DNA from: Rhodomicrobium sp. Az07
Lineage (GTDB): Bacteria; Pseudomonadota; Alphaproteobacteria; Rhizobiales; Rhodomicrobiaceae
NCBI RefSeq assembly: GCF_018619475.1
Contig: NZ_JAHFZG010000006.1
Span: forward strand, 115,068-179,067
Reading direction: 5' to 3'
Length of the DNA: 64,000 bases
Part shown: positions 61,516 through 64,000 of the stretch, in pieces
Layout: each line of letters opens with the position of its first letter
How positions within the stretch are numbered: position 1 is the first letter of the stretch
The notes under the pieces: generated by a model
The model's database searches: none
What the model was told of the DNA's origin: nothing
What the model saw: only the letters and a program-made list of their open reading frames with translations
Program-made: the position numbers and the translations under genes

Positions 61516-61971
61516 ATGACGGATAAAGATAGCAAGCTATATAATATCGACCGCACGGCTTCGGCCGGATATATGACGAACTGGGCGGCGCGGCTCTTCG
61601 CACGCGAGATGGATCGCCGGCTCAAGCCTCTCGGGCTGTCGACGGGCCATTTGCCGATGTTCTTCGCCTTGGGAAACGGCGGAGCGCTTTCGCAAAAGGC
61701 GCTGACGGAATTCGCCGCAATCGAGCAGCCGACCATGGCGGCGACGCTCTCACGCATGGAGCGCGATGGGCTGATCCACCGGGAGCCCGATCCCGACGAC
61801 GGGCGAAGCATGCTGATCTCGCTGACACCGCTCGCGCTGGAAAAATTTCCCGCCGTGCGCGAGGCAATCGATATGCTCAACGAAAAGGCGCTGGGCGCGC
61901 TCGGCGAGGACGAGCGCAACGCGTTTCTGGCCAGCCTGGCAAAAATCGTGGCGGCGCTGGCTGACGAGTAA
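61516..61971 (+). CDS. MarR-family transcriptional regulator
   Basis: A 151-residue winged-helix regulator: ALSQKALTEFAAIEQPTMAATLSRMERDGLIHREPDPDDGRSMLISLT (about 57-105) is the typical MarR recognition helix and wing with the conserved DDGR. It presumably binds the two ATAG-N4-CTAT sites around its own start and represses itself and the divergent membrane gene until a ligand appears. Start 61516 is the first ATG after the operator. Confidence 0.9.
   Translation: MTDKDSKLYNIDRTASAGYMTNWAARLFAREMDRRLKPLGLSTGHLPMFFALGNGGALSQKALTEFAAIEQPTMAATLSRMERDGLIHREPDPDDGRSMLISLTPLALEKFPAVREAIDMLNEKALGALGEDERNAFLASLAKIVAALADE
61529..61544. promoter_or_regulatory. Putative MarR operator 2
   Basis: ATAG-CAAG-CTAT followed by ATAA, inside the first codons of marR. 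Its centre is 32 bases from operator 1, three helical turns, allowing two MarR dimers on the same face. Confidence 0.6.
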
Positions 61972-62045
61972 GAAAATTGCTTCTACAAGCGGCCTAAGCT
62001 ATGCACCTTCCCATGAACAGACTTTACGGCGGAGGAGATCGCGCA

Positions 62046-62285
62046 ATGCCGCTTTACAGCTTTCAATGTCCCGACTGCGGCAAGGAAACGGAAATGCTCG
62101 TCGCTTTCGGCGATACTCCGCCCTGCCCCGCCTGCGGAAGTGCCGCGATGACGCGTTTGCTGTCGCGCGTGGCTCCGCATGCGAATGCGGACGGTGCCGG
62201 AACCCCATGCGCGCAAGCCGCGCGCGACGGCGCGCTCGCCAGCTTCAGCCCGTCGGAATGCCGCGGCTGCGCCTGTCATCAGTGA
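62046..62285 (+). CDS. FmdB-type zinc-ribbon protein
   Basis: A 79-residue protein starting MPLYSFQCPDCGKETEMLVAF, the FmdB zinc ribbon with CxxC pairs CPDC and CPAC, followed by a low-complexity tail ending in CRGCACHQ. Members are annotated as putative regulators but function is unclear. GGAGGAGAT precedes the ATG at 62046; a longer frame upstream is not used. It lies just upstream of glyQ. Confidence 0.85.
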   Translation: MPLYSFQCPDCGKETEMLVAFGDTPPCPACGSAAMTRLLSRVAPHANADGAGTPCAQAARDGALASFSPSECRGCACHQ

Positions 62286-62361
62286 AGGGGCGCGGCGCGC
62301 TTGATCCCCGCATCCCGCGCGGCTACCGTGCGCTGAAATCGCACCAATCGGTTCCTATTCC

Positions 62362-63300
62362 ATGAAACACGTCAAGCCCGCAACGGCGCTCGATCCCGCT
62401 CACTCCTTTCAGGATCTGATCCTCACGCTTCAGCACTATTGGGCGGAGCAGGGCTGCGTCATCCTGCAACCCTACGACATGGAAGTGGGCGCGGGCACGT
62501 TCCACCCGGCCACGACGCTGCGCGCGCTCGGGCCGAAGCCGTGGCACGCCGCCTTCGTGCAGCCGTCGCGGCGGCCGAAGGACGGGCGCTATGGCGAGAA
62601 CCCGAACCGGCTCCAGCACTATTACCAGTTTCAGGTAATTCTGAAGCCGTCGCCCGAGAACATTCAGGAGCTTTACCTCGAAAGCCTCGTGCGCCTCGGC
62701 ATCGATCCCCGCGTGCATGACATCCGCTTCGTCGAGGACGACTGGGAAAGCCCGACGCTCGGCGCGTGGGGGCTCGGCTGGGAAGTGTGGTGCGACGGCA
62801 TGGAAGTGTCGCAGTTCACTTATTTCCAGCAGGTCGGCGGCTTCGACTGCGATCCCGTGGCGGGCGAACTCACCTACGGGCTTGAGCGCCTGGCTATGTA
62901 CATTCAGGGCGTCGACAGCATCTACGACCTCAACTACAACGGGCGCGACGACGACAAACGCGTGCTCTACGGCGATGTCTTCCGCCAGGCCGAGCAGGAA
63001 TATTCGCGCCACAATTTCGAATACGCCGACACGGCAATCCTGCTCCAGCGCTTCCGCGACGCCGAGAAGGAGTGCAAGGCGCTTCTCGCGGCGGGCGAGC
63101 CGAAGGATGACGGCGCGCGCCATTTGCAGGTGCTGCCCGCCTACGACCAGTGCATCAAGGCGAGCCACATCTTCAACCTGCTCGACGCGCGCGGCGTGAT
63201 CTCCGTGACCGAGCGGCAAAGCTACATCCTGCGCGTGCGCGACCTCGCGAAAGCGTGCTGCGCGGCGTGGCTCAAGACGGAAGCCGGCGGCGCGGCATAG
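62362..63300 (+). CDS. glyQ: Glycine--tRNA ligase alpha subunit GlyQ
   Basis: A 312-residue protein of the heterotetrameric glycyl-tRNA synthetase. It opens [47 protein letters not shown] and contains [24 protein letters not shown] and [35 protein letters not shown], all typical of GlyQ. It pairs with GlyS (beta), which is not in the window; a broken fic gene follows instead, so the pair is split here or interrupted. Confidence 0.96.
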   Translation: MKHVKPATALDPAHSFQDLILTLQHYWAEQGCVILQPYDMEVGAGTFHPATTLRALGPKPWHAAFVQPSRRPKDGRYGENPNRLQHYYQFQVILKPSPENIQELYLESLVRLGIDPRVHDIRFVEDDWESPTLGAWGLGWEVWCDGMEVSQFTYFQQVGGFDCDPVAGELTYGLERLAMYIQGVDSIYDLNYNGRDDDKRVLYGDVFRQAEQEYSRHNFEYADTAILLQRFRDAEKECKALLAAGEPKDDGARHLQVLPAYDQCIKASHIFNLLDARGVISVTERQSYILRVRDLAKACCAAWLKTEAGGAA

Positions 63301-63329
63301 GCGGCAGGAATGACAATCGTCCGAGACCG

Positions 63330-63360
63330 GATTATAACAAAGTGGGGAGTTGTTATAATC
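63330..63360. promoter_or_regulatory. Inverted repeat before the fic pseudogene
   Basis: GATTATAACAA and its exact complement TTGTTATAATC flank a nine-base GC-rich spacer. It lies between the glyQ stop and the fic start and is clearly AT-richer than its surroundings, consistent with an operator that arrived with the fic region. Confidence 0.6.
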
Positions 63361-63417
63361 TGACGGCTAGAAGTGGCACGGGAGACGATTTTCTATCTCG
63401 GGCACGGACCAACGGAC

Positions 63418-63995
63418 ATGAAACGCGAAGAGTTTGCTCATTCTCCTTCAGGCACTCTCGTTCCAACCGATAGAGAGCAATGGGCGTTTCTCCCGAACGA
63501 CTTGCCGCCTTCCAAGTTGGATATGGGAGCTATGGCGGTCCACCTCGAGAAAGCCTCTCAACTTCTGGGGGAGCTGAATGGCATTGGTAGAGTATTGCCA
63601 AATCCTTATATTCTTATCGGCCCACTTCAAACTCGCGAAGCGTTAACTTCGTCGAGTATGGAAGGCAATATACGACGATTGATGATCTTCTGCTCATGGA
63701 AGCAGGAGCGACAGAACATTCAGGCGTTTCCGACACTCGTGAGGTTTCGAACTACAGGCGCGCGTTAAGCGCAGCGATCGAAAGCCTCGAAACGTTGCCG
63801 TTGTCTCTTCGCACATTGAAAGATGCTCATCGCACTCTTTTGGGCGGAGTCGCCCGTAACAGAGGGCACGTCGCGACCCCGGGAGAGTTGTTAGCGGTGT
63901 TCTCAGACCATGGGATCAGCGTTTTGGCTGGCGGCATAGGCCCAAGGCATGAGTTCATCGATTTTGCGCATCGGCCAGCCGTTGACGAGGCGTGA
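63418..63995 (+). pseudogene. Frameshifted Fic-family gene fragment
   Basis: Residues 1-86 (MKREEFAHSPSGTLVPTDREQWAFLPNDLPPSKLDMGAMAVHLEKASQLLGELNGIGR and on to REALTSSSMEGNI) match the N-terminal domain of Fic/DOC AMP-transferases. A one-base shift near 63671 breaks the frame; the continuation TTIDDLLLMEAGATEHSGVSDTREVSNYRRALSAAIESLETLPLSLRTLKDAHRTLLGGVARNRGHVATPGE is readable in another frame. A second disruption near 63890 separates the usual GE(F/L)RxSQ(N/T)xIG segment, and no HPFxxGNG active-site motif is reached before the window ends. It appears degraded, unless the shifts are sequencing errors. The region is slightly AT-richer than its neighbours, suggesting horizontal arrival. Confidence 0.75.
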
Positions 63996-64000
63996 GAGAA

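Overview
The window reads as the chromosome of a GC-rich, nitrogen-fixing alphaproteobacterium of the order Hyphomicrobiales (Rhizobiales). Evidence is the gene content and order: a NifA/sigma-54-controlled nifHDKENX run with fdxB and nifQ, lone FadL-type porins, a trxB-lysR pair next to an AsnC-type regulator, a CAU-anticodon tRNA next to CsbD and SIMPL genes, and class II fumarase. A phototrophic Rhodomicrobium-like purple non-sulfur bacterium fits best, but that placement is inference. There is no plasmid, phage or CRISPR signature; most of the window is ordinary housekeeping sequence around one nitrogen-fixation island.

Layout. 1-2.7 kb: two tandem FadL-type outer-membrane proteins, the first cut by the window edge. 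3-9.3 kb: envelope and small-enzyme genes (LpxH-like phosphoesterase, glycosyltransferase, threonine dehydratase-like enzyme, Tat-type phosphoesterase, L,D-transpeptidase, YdcF). 9.4-18.7 kb: a large proline-rich exported protein of unknown function, the cbpA-cbpM chaperone pair, a flavoprotein, a radical SAM protein, a TVP38 membrane protein and typA. 18.7-31.8 kb: the nif island. Rightward it carries nifH-nifD-nifK-nifE-nifN-nifX, two small nif-associated genes, fdxB and nifQ. Leftward, across a shared control region, lie a stand-alone receiver protein and a four-gene operon (truncated haemoglobin, unknown 196-residue protein, YqeB-type molybdenum-system protein, nitrogenase-associated ArsC-like protein). 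31.9-45.3 kb: ldhA, fumC, folP, glmM, a pentapeptide-repeat membrane protein, lrgAB and SIMPL. 45.4-64 kb: tRNA-CAU, csbD, a DEAD-box helicase, SDR, lrp-trxB-lysR, an isolated pqqAB pair, panB, a TPR protein with bamB, der-holC, tRNA-Ala, a marR-controlled divergon, fmdB, glyQ and a broken fic gene.

How it works together. The nif island is the coherent unit. NifH, NifD and NifK are the nitrogenase structural proteins; NifE/N, NifX and NifQ serve cofactor assembly and molybdenum supply; FdxB is an electron carrier. I can read four sigma-54 (-24/-12) promoters and four TGT-N10-ACA NifA sites. Two NifA sites sit between the receiver gene and nifH and could drive both directions; two more sit upstream of a -24/-12 element in front of the haemoglobin operon. 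This predicts that an oxygen-binding globin, a molybdenum-related protein and the ArsC-like nitrogenase-associated protein are co-expressed with nitrogenase. Strong stem-loops lie in the H/D, D/K and K/E gaps and after the last small nif genes, suggesting mRNA-level tuning of subunit ratios.

The most notable extra-genic structures are palindromic mobile-looking repeats that supply the stop codons of two genes (37550-37604; tandem 163-bp units at 58324-58649), both consistent with insertion at a TA/CTAG target.
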